A stretch of DNA of 64,000 nt from Stenotrophomonas humi (GCF_001431415.1 NZ_LDJI01000013.1:1-64000); one strand, 5' to 3'; positions 17,532 to 26,973 are shown, numbered from the stretch's first letter. Program-made: numbers and translations. The notes: a model not told the origin generated them from the letters alone.

Positions 17532-18431
17532 TCAGCGATTGCCGGCGTGCTGCAGGCCGTATTCCCGTCCGGGGCGGTCGGCCTGGAAGGTCTCCACCGC
17601 GCCCCGGTCCTGCAGGGTCACGAAGACCTGCCTGCCATCGGCGCCGCCGAAGGCGACATTGGTCGGTTTGCGGCCTTTCAGCGGCACCTCGCGCAGCAGT
17701 TCGCCTTGCGGTGAAACCACGGCCACCACGCCGGCGTCGTAGCGGGCGATGTAGAGATTTCCGTCCATGTCGCTGCGCATGCCGTCCATGCCGTGATCGT
17801 CGAAGCGGATCAGCAGCCGCTTGTTGGAGGGCTTTCCCCCTGCGTCGAGGTCATAGACCCATACGTTGCGCTGCACGCTTTCGTTGACATAGAGGTGACG
17901 GCCATCGGGGCTGACCTCGATGCCGTTGGTGGTGCCCATGCCGCTTTCGAGCAGGTGTACGCCGCCGTCGCGGTCGATGCGCCAGAGCTGGCCGTTGTCG
18001 GGCCTGGCCCAATCCGGGTCGCTGGCATACAACGTGCCATTCGGCGCCAGTGCGATGTCGTTGGGCTGGTGCGCGTCGGGCAGGTGCGCGAACACGCTGA
18101 TCACGCGGGTTGCCGGATCGATCTGCAGGATGTTGTGGCCAGGGTAGTCGGCCACGAACATCGCGCCGTCCGTTCCGAAGCGGATGCCATTGCCGATGCT
18201 GCCTTCGGGAAGCGTGACGAACAATGCGGCGTTGCCGTTGGGATCGACGCGGCCGATGGTGCCGTCCTTGCCGATGTTGACGACATACAGAGCGCCGTCC
18301 GCGCCGGTGGCAGGGCCCTCGATGCCGGTCGTGAAAACGCCATCACCGACATGGTCACGCACGACAAAGGCTGGGGCAGCGCAGGCGCTGCCGGCCATCG
18401 CCAGGCACAGCGCAACAACCGTTCGTTTCAT
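17532..18431 (-). CDS. Exported SMP-30/gluconolactonase-like beta-propeller protein
   Basis: The 299-residue product has a signal peptide (hydrophobic VVALCLAMAGSACA, then cleavage) and a six-bladed SMP-30/NHL-type propeller. Repeats of the type GPATGADGALYVVN, NGIRFGTDGAMFVAD, NDIALAPNGTLYASD and NGIEVSPDGRHLYVNE carry the Asn and Asp that bind calcium in lactonases. It probably hydrolyses a sugar lactone or similar ester in the periplasm; the substrate cannot be told. I chose the ATG at 18431, just before the signal; seven more codons upstream are possible. Confidence 0.85.
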   Translation of the reverse strand: MKRTVVALCLAMAGSACAAPAFVVRDHVGDGVFTTGIEGPATGADGALYVVNIGKDGTIGRVDPNGNAALFVTLPEGSIGNGIRFGTDGAMFVADYPGHNILQIDPATRVISVFAHLPDAHQPNDIALAPNGTLYASDPDWARPDNGQLWRIDRDGGVHLLESGMGTTNGIEVSPDGRHLYVNESVQRNVWVYDLDAGGKPSNKRLLIRFDDHGMDGMRSDMDGNLYIARYDAGVVAVVSPQGELLREVPLKGRKPTNVAFGGADGRQVFVTLQDRGAVETFQADRPGREYGLQHAGNR

Positions 18432-18548
18432 TACGGCATGGCAGACGATCACGACATTCTCCGCTTCAGGACCCGGGCGAGTGTGCCAGAGCCTTGCAGC
18501 GAAGCGGTCGGTGGTTGCGAAGGCAACCGCGTCGGTCGGCGCGGCAGC

Positions 18549-18938
18549 TCAGCGTTTGTCGCTCGGTGGAGTCTGCAGCGGCATGCGTCGTGCATCCGTT
18601 GCGTCCCGGTTGGCTGCGCACTGGCCTTTCACACAGCTGCAGCCACTGATTTCCGCGAAGCCACAGACGCTCATCATGCCCTTGGCCTGGCAGCTGGCCT
18701 GCACGCCAGCCGGGTCGGTGCGACTGGCGACGTTGACGCAGGCCGGGTAATAACCGCAGCAGTTGCCGACGTTCTTGACCGTGCAATCGGCATCGGTACG
18801 GCAACTCTGGTCGACAACCACAGGCGTTGCGGCGGGCGGTGTTGGTGCAGTTCCGGCGACGGGTGGCGAGGTGGCTGCAGGAACGCTGCAGCCGCTGGTG
18901 ATCAGCAGCAGTGTGAGCAGCATGAACGAGCGGAACAT
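18549..18938 (-). CDS. Cysteine-rich lipoprotein
   Basis: The 129-residue product starts MFRSFMLL and has a lipobox at ITSGC (Cys17), then a Pro/Ala/Thr-rich linker to about residue 40. The remaining ~80 residues hold about nine Cys, with a CCGYYPAC cluster, spaced as in small disulfide-bonded periplasmic domains. I do not recognise a catalytic family. The segment DQSCRTDADC resembles openings of small exported Cys-rich modules. It is flanked by unrelated genes, so context says little. Confidence 0.7.
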   Translation of the reverse strand: MFRSFMLLTLLLITSGCSVPAATSPPVAGTAPTPPAATPVVVDQSCRTDADCTVKNVGNCCGYYPACVNVASRTDPAGVQASCQAKGMMSVCGFAEISGCSCVKGQCAANRDATDARRMPLQTPPSDKR

Positions 18939-19033
18939 GGCGGCTTCCGGTGCGGGGCACGCCATGATGGTGAACCCGGCCCGGTGTAGACGATGTCGCG
19001 ATGGAGCCCGGGGCCGTGCAGGCCCCGTTGTGG

Positions 19034-20083
19034 TCAGCGCCGTGCGGGCGTGACGAAGACCGTGATTTCCTCACGGTCGTGGTACAGCTGCTTGGCACGG
19101 ATGGTCAGCGACTTGCCGGCTTGATCCGCGAACAGGTCCAGACACAGCTTGGTTTCATCCCAGCGCTTCTTCATCGGCAGCTTGAGGTTGAAGATGGCGT
19201 GCTTGCACCAGCCTTCGCGCAGCCAGGTGGCCATGCGCTCGGCGACGCGACGGGGCTGTTCGACCATGTCGCAGACCATCCAGTCCAACGGCACTTCCGG
19301 TTGCCAATGGAAACCGTCGGCACGCAGGTGTTCCACCAGGCCGGTGTCGATCACATGCTGGCGCAGCGGGCCGTTGTCGATGCTGCTGACGCGCAGGTGC
19401 TGGCGGGTCAGCACCCAGGTCCAGCCGCCCGGTGCCGCGCCCAGGTCAGCCGCGCGCATGCCGGGCACCATCAGGGCTTCGCGTTCCTCCGGTGTGAGCA
19501 GGGCCAGCAAGGCTTCTTCCAGCTTCAACGCCGAACGCGACGGCGCGTCGGACAACAGCTTCAGGCGCGGGATGCCCAGCGGCCATGGCGCGCTGTCGCG
19601 GGTATCGGCGACGCAGACGAACGCGTGGGTGCCATCAACGAACACGATGTGCAGGCGTGGCAGCTTGGTGTTGGTCTTGTCGGTGAGCAGGCCGGCCTTG
19701 CGCAGCGCCGGGCGCAGTGCATTGCCGAAACTGCGCGCCAGCCCGGCCAGCGGCTTGCCGGCATCCGAATCCGGGTGCTCCACCCACAGGTCGCCGAAAC
19801 GTTGCTGACCTTCCAATGCGGCGATGATCGGGGTGATGCGGTCGCTGGCATCGAGCTGCGGCAGTTCGGCCAGTATCTGCAGCTTCTGACGGGCGAAGAT
19901 CAACTCGCGCCACGGCAGGCGTTGGTCCAGCGCGGCGGCCTCGTCGGTGACGAACACCACATAGCCATCGTTGCGCTGTGTGCGTGCATAGCCGGCAATG
20001 CCGGCAGCACCGGCACGCTCGTTGAGTTCGCCGGCCAGCTCCGGTTCAAAGCCTTGGCGGCAGTAGCACAGCAGGCCAGTCAT
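19034..20083 (-). CDS. rlmM: 23S rRNA 2'-O-ribose C2498 methyltransferase
   Basis: RlmM methylates the ribose of C2498 in 23S rRNA using SAM. The 349-residue protein (366 in E. coli) starts at the ATG at 20083 with the conserved MTGLLCYCRQGFE; AAGGA lies upstream. An N-terminal THUMP-like domain precedes the Rossmann fold with ADLGAAPGGWTWVL, and a catalytic-region motif DWMVCDMVEQP follows. A longer reading to 20305 runs through an intergenic repeat and is not real. Confidence 0.94.
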   Translation of the reverse strand: MTGLLCYCRQGFEPELAGELNERAGAAGIAGYARTQRNDGYVVFVTDEAAALDQRLPWRELIFARQKLQILAELPQLDASDRITPIIAALEGQQRFGDLWVEHPDSDAGKPLAGLARSFGNALRPALRKAGLLTDKTNTKLPRLHIVFVDGTHAFVCVADTRDSAPWPLGIPRLKLLSDAPSRSALKLEEALLALLTPEEREALMVPGMRAADLGAAPGGWTWVLTRQHLRVSSIDNGPLRQHVIDTGLVEHLRADGFHWQPEVPLDWMVCDMVEQPRRVAERMATWLREGWCKHAIFNLKLPMKKRWDETKLCLDLFADQAGKSLTIRAKQLYHDREEITVFVTPARR

Positions 20084-20118
20084 GGAAATCCTTGGTGTTG
20101 AGCGGAGCGGGGCAGGTT

Positions 20119-20210
20119 CCTTCTCCCGTCGGGAGGAAGGTGCCCCGCAGGGGCGAGATGAGGATACGTACGAACCCTCACCCCAACCCTCTCCCGGAGG
20201 GAGAGGGGCT
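20119..20210. repeat. Composite intergenic repeat with terminal hairpins (copy 1)
   Basis: The left end is CCTTCTCCC-gtc-GGGAGGAAGG (20119-20140) and the right end is CCCTCTCCC-gga-GGGAGAGGG (20187-20207). The middle carries GATGAGGATACGTACG and AACCCTCACCCC. The element at 34273-34399 has the same parts in the opposite order, so both belong to one repeat family in opposite orientations. It lies between the start of rlmM and the stop of the deaminase gene. It probably folds into RNA hairpins when transcribed. Confidence 0.75.
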
Positions 20211-20216
20211 AGCAGA

Positions 20217-20777
20217 TCAGTAACGTGCGCCGTCGTTGCGGCCGTAGTTGCCGAGCACGACGCGTGCTTCGTCACGCAGAAGGCCCTGCACGACTTCGAT
20301 GCCACGCTTGTTCAGCTCGCCCACCCAGTCAGCCGGCAGCGGGCCTTCATCGAACGGGGTGAGTTCTTCCACGTCGGCGGCGCTGGCGCCGATCAGCAGG
20401 CGATCAATGCCAGCCCACACGGTGGCGCCGTAGCACTGGCAGCACGGCTGCGACGAGGTGGCCAGGGTGATGGGCGAGAGCTCCGCGTTCAGGCGCGGCG
20501 TATTGAGCTTCTGCTGGGCCAGCATGTAGGCCATGTTTTCGGCATGGGCCAGCGAGGTGGCGTGTGGCACCACACGGTTCACTGCAGCGGCGATGACACG
20601 ATGGTCCGGGCCGAACACCACCGCACCGAACGGGCCGCCGGTGTCGTGTTCGATGTTCAGTCGCGACAGTTCGATCGCCAGGGCCACCTTTTCCGCATCG
20701 CTGGTATATGCGTGCTGGCTGTCGACCGCATCGTGGATCCAGACGGGAAGTGTGAGATGAACCTGCGCGTGAAGCAT
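20217..20777 (-). CDS. Nucleoside/guanine deaminase-type zinc hydrolase
   Basis: The 186-residue product belongs to the cytidine/deoxycytidylate deaminase superfamily. It has the HAE motif (His78, Glu80 as general acid-base) and PCCQC (Cys112, Cys115), which together bind one zinc. GGPFGAVVF (47-55) is typical of guanine-deaminase-like members. The exact base is not provable; guanine or a modified pyrimidine is likely. The ATG at 20777 is preferred because the 21 codons upstream look unlike coding sequence. No signal peptide is visible. Confidence 0.85.
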   Translation of the reverse strand: MLHAQVHLTLPVWIHDAVDSQHAYTSDAEKVALAIELSRLNIEHDTGGPFGAVVFGPDHRVIAAAVNRVVPHATSLAHAENMAYMLAQQKLNTPRLNAELSPITLATSSQPCCQCYGATVWAGIDRLLIGASAADVEELTPFDEGPLPADWVGELNKRGIEVVQGLLRDEARVVLGNYGRNDGARY

Positions 20778-20916
20778 GACGATGACCGACCTTTGGACAA
20801 AAACGGCGGCCAGTGTATCGGACTGGGGCTTTGGCCTCACTGGATGGGTGAGATCTGTTCAGCTGCAAGGGCTGTGGGATGGCAGTGTGGCTTGGGTTTG
20901 CGTTCCGTCACAAACG

Positions 20917-20957
20917 CCCTCACCCCAACCCCTCTCCTGCGGGGCGGGAGAGGGGCT
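20917..20957. repeat. Partial copy of the CCCTCTCC composite repeat
   Basis: CCCTCACCCCAACCCCTCTC is followed by a hairpin half ending GGGAGAGGGG. This matches the right end of the copies at 20119-20210 and 34273-34399 without the second hairpin. It lies just after the stop of the TonB-dependent receptor gene and could act in 3'-end formation. Confidence 0.65.
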
Positions 20958-20974
20958 TCAAGTCAATCAGGTCC

Positions 20975-23299
20975 TTAGAACCCCGCGCTCAGCGTGATGA
21001 ACGTCTGGCGCGGGGCACTGGCATGGATGGCGTAGCGGGTGCCGTTGGGATCGGAGGGGGCGAACGAGCTGAGCTGGCCGGCGTAGCGCTTGTTGGTCAG
21101 GTTGGTCACGTTCATCGACACCTTCAGGTCCTGCAGGCCCAGGCCGGTGCCGAAGGTGTAGCCGAAACCGGCGTCGAAGGTGGTCACGCCCGGCACCGAC
21201 TGGTCATTGGTGTACGTGTAGTAGCGCTTGCCGGTGTACTTGCCACGCAGGCTGGCGAACCAGCCATCGTGGTTCCAGCTCAGTTCGCTGGAGGCCATGC
21301 GCTGTGGTGTGTCGACGGTGATCTTGCCGGCGACCGGCACCAATGCGCCGCCGGAGACGTAATCGTCCTCGTAGGTGGATTTGTTCCAGGACAGCGCGTT
21401 GTACCACTGCAGTCCCTGCATCGGTTTGAGGATGAAGGTCAGCTCGGCGCCACGGCTCTTCACCGAGCCGACGTTGATGAAGCGGGTGATGCATTCCGGA
21501 CGCGTGCCCACTTCGATGCTAGTGCAGGGATTGAGCGAGAGCAGGCGGTTGTCGAAGGTGACGTCGTAGGCGGCGAGGGAGGCCTGGTAGTGCTTCCCGA
21601 AGGTGCGGAAGCCGGCTTCGAAGGTCCGCGACTTCTCCGGCTCCAGCCCGGCGCTGGCGGCGAACGATTCCGGTGTGACCTGCAACGGGCCACCGCTGCC
21701 ACCGCCGACGAAGGCGGCGATGTTTTCCGAGTAGGACGCAAACAGCTCGTTGTTGCCGTTGAGCTTGAAGCCGATGCTGGCCTGCGGCAGTACCGATTCC
21801 TTGGCCGTCAGCGTGCCGGATGCATAGCGTGCCTCGGTACCGGGCTTGGCGTTGGCACGCATGCGCGTGTTGGGGCTCTTGATGCCCACGTCCACGGTCA
21901 GGCGGTCGTCCATGAAACGCATGCGGTCCTGCACGTAGAACTGACGTGTGCGGATATCGAAGTCCTGGTCGAACAAACGCCGATCCGGATCGGTGAGGTA
22001 GGTGTCGTCCAGGAACGGGCCATCGATGTAGTAGAAATTGCGCTCCACGTGATGATCGTTCTGCTCCCACCACAGACCTGCTTCCAGCTCGTGGATGCCG
22101 AGCGTCCATGACAACGCAGCGGTGAGGCCCTGACGGTTGATGCTGTAGTTGCTGCTGCGGATGGAGATGGGCAGCATCCTGTCGGTGCCGGGATGCGATG
22201 GCTGGCCCGGCGCCCACCAATGGCCCTGGCCACGGTTTTCGTGATGATAGGCGAGCAGCTTCAAGCGGCCTTGTTCACCCACGCGCAGGTCCGCATCCAG
22301 CGAATACAGATTGTCGTCGCGCAATGCTCGGCTCTGGTAGTAGGCATCGTCGATGCTGTTGACGCCGCCGCTGAACGCACAGCGTTCGGCATTGAAGGTG
22401 GCCGGTGCGCAATATGCGGCGGCAACGGCGCGATCCCAGTCAGGTGCATAGATGTTCCAGTCCCAACCCAGGCCGCGCTCCAGCATGCTTTTGGACAGAT
22501 ACGCGTAGTTGGCCTGGCTGGTGCGCGAAGTGGCGACGAACGCGCCAAAGCGGTTGTCGCCGACGTTCCACACCGCCTTGGCGTTGAACTGGCGGCTGGT
22601 CTGGTTCTGATGCGGCGCGGCCCACATGTCCGCATCCTGATGAACCCCGGAGACGTAGGCGGCAAAGCCATTGTGTTCGCCGGTATCCACACGCAGGTAA
22701 CCGCGACGCTGGTTGTCATCGCCCAGGGTGATGCTGGCACGGCCACCGAATACGGAAGACGGATCGCTGGAGAAGTACTGGATGGTGCCGCCCAGGTTGC
22801 TGGTGGATGCCACGCCCAACGAGCCGACGCCCTGCGCCAGCTCGGCGCCCGCCAGGTTTTCGGCGATCAGCGCGCGCGAGATGCTCAAGCCGTTGTAGTT
22901 CCCGTAGCTGTTGTCACCCAATGGGATGCCATCCAGCGTGTAGCCCAGGCGGCTTTTGTCGAAGCCACGCAGGCTGATGGTCTGTGACTCTTCGTTGGCG
23001 CCGAATGCATCGTTGGATTGCACCGATACACCGGGCAGGCGGTCGAGGATCTTCTGGCCGCTGGTGCCGGGCGGCAGCACCTGCTTGTCGACTTCGCCGA
23101 TGCGCTGCACCTGTCGGGTTTCGCCTTGGCCGATCACCGATATCGCATCCAGCGTCTGTGCGCTGCCTGCCGCGAGCGCGGAGGTTGCATCGATGCTGGC
23201 ATCGCCCTGCGCGGGCGTGGCAGCGTACAGCGGTGCGGAGGTCAGGGCGGCGAGTACTGCGAGGGTCAGAAGTCGGGGTTGCATGTCGATCCGTGGCAT
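20975..23299 (-). CDS. TonB-dependent outer-membrane receptor
   Basis: The 774-residue protein has a signal peptide (LLTLAVLAALTSAPLYA), a TonB-box-like stretch (LDAISVIGQGE), a plug domain at about 60-190 (GTSGQKILDRLPGVSVQ, TISLRGF, YTLDGIPLG) and a 22-strand-type barrel ending in Phe, as expected for outer-membrane insertion. The ligand is unknown; I see no siderophore or TBDT-sugar partner next to it. The start may be five codons later (23284). Nothing resembling a Fur box is clear in the spacer. Downstream lie an intergenic repeat and the deaminase gene. Confidence 0.9.
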   Translation of the reverse strand: MPRIDMQPRLLTLAVLAALTSAPLYAATPAQGDASIDATSALAAGSAQTLDAISVIGQGETRQVQRIGEVDKQVLPPGTSGQKILDRLPGVSVQSNDAFGANEESQTISLRGFDKSRLGYTLDGIPLGDNSYGNYNGLSISRALIAENLAGAELAQGVGSLGVASTSNLGGTIQYFSSDPSSVFGGRASITLGDDNQRRGYLRVDTGEHNGFAAYVSGVHQDADMWAAPHQNQTSRQFNAKAVWNVGDNRFGAFVATSRTSQANYAYLSKSMLERGLGWDWNIYAPDWDRAVAAAYCAPATFNAERCAFSGGVNSIDDAYYQSRALRDDNLYSLDADLRVGEQGRLKLLAYHHENRGQGHWWAPGQPSHPGTDRMLPISIRSSNYSINRQGLTAALSWTLGIHELEAGLWWEQNDHHVERNFYYIDGPFLDDTYLTDPDRRLFDQDFDIRTRQFYVQDRMRFMDDRLTVDVGIKSPNTRMRANAKPGTEARYASGTLTAKESVLPQASIGFKLNGNNELFASYSENIAAFVGGGSGGPLQVTPESFAASAGLEPEKSRTFEAGFRTFGKHYQASLAAYDVTFDNRLLSLNPCTSIEVGTRPECITRFINVGSVKSRGAELTFILKPMQGLQWYNALSWNKSTYEDDYVSGGALVPVAGKITVDTPQRMASSELSWNHDGWFASLRGKYTGKRYYTYTNDQSVPGVTTFDAGFGYTFGTGLGLQDLKVSMNVTNLTNKRYAGQLSSFAPSDPNGTRYAIHASAPRQTFITLSAGF

Positions 23300-23414
23300 A
23301 AGGGGGAGGCGCGTGAAACACGTGCGCAGCCACTATGCGAAGCCAACATGAAAGGTTTTTGACGGCACCCGGGAAACCCTGCGCATCTGTGATGACTGGC
23401 AGTAAATCGCTGGC

Positions 23415-23444
23415 AAAAAAAGCCGCGATGCAGAACATCGCGGC
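23415..23444 (-). terminator. Rho-independent terminator after the acetoacetyl-CoA reductase gene
   Basis: On the minus strand, GCCGCGATG pairs perfectly with CATCGCGGC around a 5-nt loop and is followed by seven T. It begins about 30 bp beyond the reductase stop and is correctly oriented to end that transcript before the TonB-dependent receptor promoter. Confidence 0.9.
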
Positions 23445-23474
23445 GTCGCCTTGAGGAGGCGAGGAAACCAGGGC

Positions 23475-24215
23475 TCAGCCCATGTGTAGGCCGCCGTTGA
23501 CCGCATAGTCGGCGCCGGTCACGTAGGCGGCCTCATCCGAGGCCATCCATGCGCACAGCGCAGCGACTTCCTCCGGTGTGCCCAGGCGCCGGATCGGCAC
23601 CGAGGCAGCCAGCCGATCCAGCACATCCGGCGGAAAGCTGCTGATCGACTGGCTGGCGATGTAGCCGGGCGAAATGGTGTTCACGGTGACATTGCGCGTT
23701 GCCACTTCGTTGGCCAATGCGCGGCTGAAACCGTGCATCGCCGCCTTGGCGGTAGCGTAGTTGACCTGGCCGATCTGGCCTTTGTGTGCGCTGACCGAAC
23801 CGATGTTGATAATACGGCCCCAGCCACGGCTGGCCATGCCATCCACCACCTGCTTGGTGAGATTGAACAGTGAGTTGAGGTTGGAGGCGATCACCGCGTT
23901 CCAGTCGTCAACGGTCATCTGCCGGAACAGCATGTCGCGACTGCCACCGGAGTTGTTGACCAGTACGTCGACCTCGCCCACCTCCGCACGCACCTTGGCG
24001 AAGGCGGCGCTGGTCGAGTTCCAGTCGGTGGCGTTGCCTTCGGAGGCGATGAAGTCGAAGCCGAGCTCACGCTGCTCGCGCAGCCAGTTGGCCTTGCGGG
24101 GCGAATTGGGTGCGCAGCCTGCGACCACGGTGTGGCCGCTGCGGGACAGGGTCTGGCAGATGGCAGTGCCCACGCTGCCCATGCCGCTGGTGACGTATGC
24201 GATGCGAAGAGTCAT
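23475..24215 (-). CDS. phaB: Acetoacetyl-CoA reductase (SDR family)
   Basis: PhaB reduces acetoacetyl-CoA to (R)-3-hydroxybutyryl-CoA with NADPH. The 246-residue short-chain dehydrogenase has the cofactor motif TSGMGSVGTAI (Gly-rich, near residue 8), NNSGG at about 88, and the Ser-Tyr-Lys active site in IGSVSAHKGQ...VNYATAKAA near 138-155. VSAHKGQ and the end VTGADYAVNGGLHMG are typical of PhaB over FabG. The start at 24215 follows a GGAGC ribosome-binding site. The product lies 28 bp after the CitMHS gene on the same strand; a link to citrate use by way of acetyl-CoA storage is an inference. Confidence 0.85.
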   Translation of the reverse strand: MTLRIAYVTSGMGSVGTAICQTLSRSGHTVVAGCAPNSPRKANWLREQRELGFDFIASEGNATDWNSTSAAFAKVRAEVGEVDVLVNNSGGSRDMLFRQMTVDDWNAVIASNLNSLFNLTKQVVDGMASRGWGRIINIGSVSAHKGQIGQVNYATAKAAMHGFSRALANEVATRNVTVNTISPGYIASQSISSFPPDVLDRLAASVPIRRLGTPEEVAALCAWMASDEAAYVTGADYAVNGGLHMG

Positions 24216-24243
24216 GTGAAGCTCCGGTTCGAGGCAGGGCCGC

Positions 24244-25575
24244 TCAAGCGGCCAGCGGATACAAGGCACACAGCAGGCTGCCGGCCATCAACAACAGTGA
24301 GATCGCCACTGCCCATTTGAGGGTGAACTTCTGGTGGTCAGCGAAATCCACCTTGGCCAGGCCGACCAGCAGGTAGGTGGAAGGCACTAACGGGCTGAGC
24401 AGGTGCACGGGTTGCCCGGCCAGCGAGGCGCGGGCCATTTCCACCGGGGTGATGCCGTAGTGACCCGCAGCCTCGGACAGGATCGGCAACACGCCGAAGT
24501 AGAAGGCGTCATTGGACATGAAGAAGGTGAACGGCATCGACGCCAACGCGGTGATCACTGCCAGATGGGGCCCCCATGCATCCGGGATCACGGCAAGGAA
24601 CCCGCGCGACATCGCATCGACCATGCCGGTGTTGGACAGGATGCCGGTGAAGATGCCCGCAGCGAAAATCAGCGACACCACCGACAGCACATTGCCCGCA
24701 TGGTTGACCACGCGACGGCGCTGCTCGGCCAGGTTCGGATAGTTGATCACCAGCGCGACGGCGAAGCCGACCATGAACAGCACCGGCATCGGCAGCAGGC
24801 CGATCACCAAGGCCGTCATCAGCGCCAGCGTCAGCACCAGGTTCACCCACAGCAGCTTGGGACGCTTGGTGTCTTCGGCATCTTCCACGGTGGGCAGCGC
24901 ATCGCCGTCATCGGAGACGCTGGCATCCATCCACGAACCACCGTGCGGCAAGGTGACCACGCCCAGGCGACGACGTTCCTTCATGCCCAGGTACCAGGCC
25001 AGCAGCAGGATGCCGGCGCAGGCCAGCACCATTGCCGGGATCAGCGGGATGAATACATCGGCCGGGTCCACGTGCAGCGCGGTGGCGGCGCGTGCGGTCG
25101 GGCCGCCCCATGGCGTGAGGTTCATCACGCCACCGGCGAGGATGGTCACGCAGGTCATGTTCAAGGCATTCATGCCCAGTCGCCGGTACAGCGGCAGCAT
25201 CGCCGAGACGGTGATCATGTAGGTGGTCGAGCCGTCACCGTCGAGCGAGATCAGCATCGCCAGCACCGCCGTGCCCATCACGATCTTCAGTGGATCGCCC
25301 TTGACGATGCGCAGGATGATGCGCACCAGCGGATCGAACAGGCCCGCGTCGATCATCACGCCGAAGTAGAGGATGGCGAACATCAACATCACGCCGGTGG
25401 GCGCGATCTTCTTGATGCCATCGAGCATCATCTCGTCCAGGCCGGCACCGAAGCCACCGAGCAGGGCGAAGACGATGGGGACGGTGATCAGCGCGACCAG
25501 CGGCGACAGGCGCTTGCTCATGATGAGATACATGAACGTCAGCACCATGCCGAAGCCGAGGATGGTCAGCATCAT
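24244..25575 (-). CDS. CitMHS-family citrate:cation symporter
   Basis: The 443-residue membrane protein has about twelve hydrophobic segments. It matches the CitMHS family, which imports citrate complexed with Mg2+ or Ca2+ together with protons: opening MMLTILGFGMVLTFMYLIM, DGDGSTTYMI near residue 112, and NLTPWGGPTARAATAL near 151. It lies between phaB and an OprO/P-like porin gene, all on the minus strand, and opposite to tctD-tctE. The layout fits an outer-membrane channel plus an inner-membrane carrier controlled by the TctDE pair. Confidence 0.9.
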   Translation of the reverse strand: MMLTILGFGMVLTFMYLIMSKRLSPLVALITVPIVFALLGGFGAGLDEMMLDGIKKIAPTGVMLMFAILYFGVMIDAGLFDPLVRIILRIVKGDPLKIVMGTAVLAMLISLDGDGSTTYMITVSAMLPLYRRLGMNALNMTCVTILAGGVMNLTPWGGPTARAATALHVDPADVFIPLIPAMVLACAGILLLAWYLGMKERRRLGVVTLPHGGSWMDASVSDDGDALPTVEDAEDTKRPKLLWVNLVLTLALMTALVIGLLPMPVLFMVGFAVALVINYPNLAEQRRRVVNHAGNVLSVVSLIFAAGIFTGILSNTGMVDAMSRGFLAVIPDAWGPHLAVITALASMPFTFFMSNDAFYFGVLPILSEAAGHYGITPVEMARASLAGQPVHLLSPLVPSTYLLVGLAKVDFADHQKFTLKWAVAISLLLMAGSLLCALYPLAA

Positions 25576-25613
25576 CTGCAGACTCCTTGTGGAAAGAGAA
25601 AAGGGGGAAGGGC

Positions 25614-26789
25614 TTAGAAGTCGAACTGCAGGCGGCCGGTCACCGCGCGCGTGCGGTCGACGGTGACGTCGGCAAGACGGTCGCGGTTGTGGCTTTCGAT
25701 CACGTTGAGCATCAAGCGCAGGTTGTCGCGCAGGTACCAGTTGCCGCCCAGCGTCCAGGCTTCGGTGCTGCCGCGGCGCAGGTCGGGCCGGCCATCGAGA
25801 TGTTGCGCACCGCGCATCTGGTCGTAGCGCAGCGCCAGTTCAAAGGCGCCGGCGGTGTGGCGGATGTCCTTGATTCGGGCGAAGCGACCGGTCTTGCGGT
25901 CATAGCTGCGCGACTCGCCGGTGACAAACCAGCTCAGCATGCCGTAGCCGGCCATCACGTCGCCGCGCTGGGCACCATCGTCGAAGGTGGCGCCACTGAA
26001 CTCGCCCTGCCATGACAGGGGACCACGCACCTGCGCGTACTCCAGCGACCACTTGTTGACGTCGGTGTCGCGGCCGGCGGAGAAGTCCACCAGCGTCAGG
26101 CGGCTTTCATCGGACAGGTGGCCGGCAGGACGGGGGCGGATGCGCAATGCCGGCACGCCGTTGGCGCCGGGGTTGTCATAGGACTCGCGCGCCAGCGACA
26201 GGCCCAGGTGCAGCACGTCGCCGGCACTCGGGCTGGGTGCCCAGGTGGCGCGGCCGCCGGCAGCACGGCCCTTTACCTGCCACGCATCGATGCTTTCCAG
26301 GCTGTAGATGCTGGCTGCCCAGGTGAAATCACCCGGGTTGGCCTGCCATGACGCGCCCAGTCGGTACAGCGGTGCCAGCGTGGTGCCCGCGTTGCCGCGT
26401 TCCAGGAAGCTGCCGTAGTTGGAGCCGGTGCGGTCATCCAGCGAGAAGTACTGCTTGAACTGGCCGACCGTCAGCCGGCCGGCATCGCCGAAGCTGCGGC
26501 TGATGTAGACATCCTTGGCCTCGACGCGGTCGCCGGAGAAGTCGGCTTCCAGCTTGTAATCAACCACGAAGAACTTGCCGGACACATCCAGCCAGGCGCG
26601 CCGTACTTCGGTGTCGTCCTTGTTCGGCGTGCCGCGGCCATCGTTGTCGAACGTGGCGAAATCCAGGTGCAGGCGACCGCCGACCGTCGCGCTGACCGGG
26701 CGTTCTTCATCGGCGGCGACCGCCGGTGCGGCCAGTGCCATCAACGTCAGGGCAGCGCCGCTGCGCCAGCATGCAATGTGGGAGCTCAT
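25614..26789 (-). CDS. OprO/OprP-family phosphate-selective-type porin
   Basis: The 391-residue product starts at the ATG at 26789, preceded by a near-perfect AAGGAGGG site. It has a signal peptide (ALTLMALAAPAVAAD) and a 16-strand-type barrel ending in LQFDF, with terminal Phe. Typical OprO/P features are GRLHLDFATFDND, VRRAWLDVSGKF, and VGQFKQYFSLDDRTGSN. Because it is followed 38 bp later by the citrate transporter gene, the likely cargo is citrate or another anion rather than phosphate; that is inference from context. Confidence 0.87.
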   Translation of the reverse strand: MSSHIACWRSGAALTLMALAAPAVAADEERPVSATVGGRLHLDFATFDNDGRGTPNKDDTEVRRAWLDVSGKFFVVDYKLEADFSGDRVEAKDVYISRSFGDAGRLTVGQFKQYFSLDDRTGSNYGSFLERGNAGTTLAPLYRLGASWQANPGDFTWAASIYSLESIDAWQVKGRAAGGRATWAPSPSAGDVLHLGLSLARESYDNPGANGVPALRIRPRPAGHLSDESRLTLVDFSAGRDTDVNKWSLEYAQVRGPLSWQGEFSGATFDDGAQRGDVMAGYGMLSWFVTGESRSYDRKTGRFARIKDIRHTAGAFELALRYDQMRGAQHLDGRPDLRRGSTEAWTLGGNWYLRDNLRLMLNVIESHNRDRLADVTVDRTRAVTGRLQFDF

Positions 26790-26866
26790 GAACCCTCCTT
26801 GGTGCGCATCGGGCGCTTGGGGAAAGGCACCGGGCGGTGCGTGGGCGCAGTCTGGAGGTGGCAAGC

Positions 26867-26882
26867 TGTCATCCGCCTGTCA
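26867..26882. promoter_or_regulatory. Candidate response-regulator direct repeat in the porin/tctD divergent spacer
   Basis: TGTCA occurs twice, at 26867-26871 and 26878-26882, exactly 11 bp apart, in the 184-bp spacer between the divergent porin and tctD genes. OmpR/PhoB-family regulators commonly bind two direct half-sites one helical turn apart. This is a small match and may be chance. Confidence 0.3.
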
Positions 26883-26973
26883 GCGGTTTGTGCACTGCAG
26901 CGAAAAGGCCAGTGCAGCGGCGCTGGGGACGCCAGCGCGTTAGCATTCGCGTCTCCCCACGCCCCCTTGCCCC

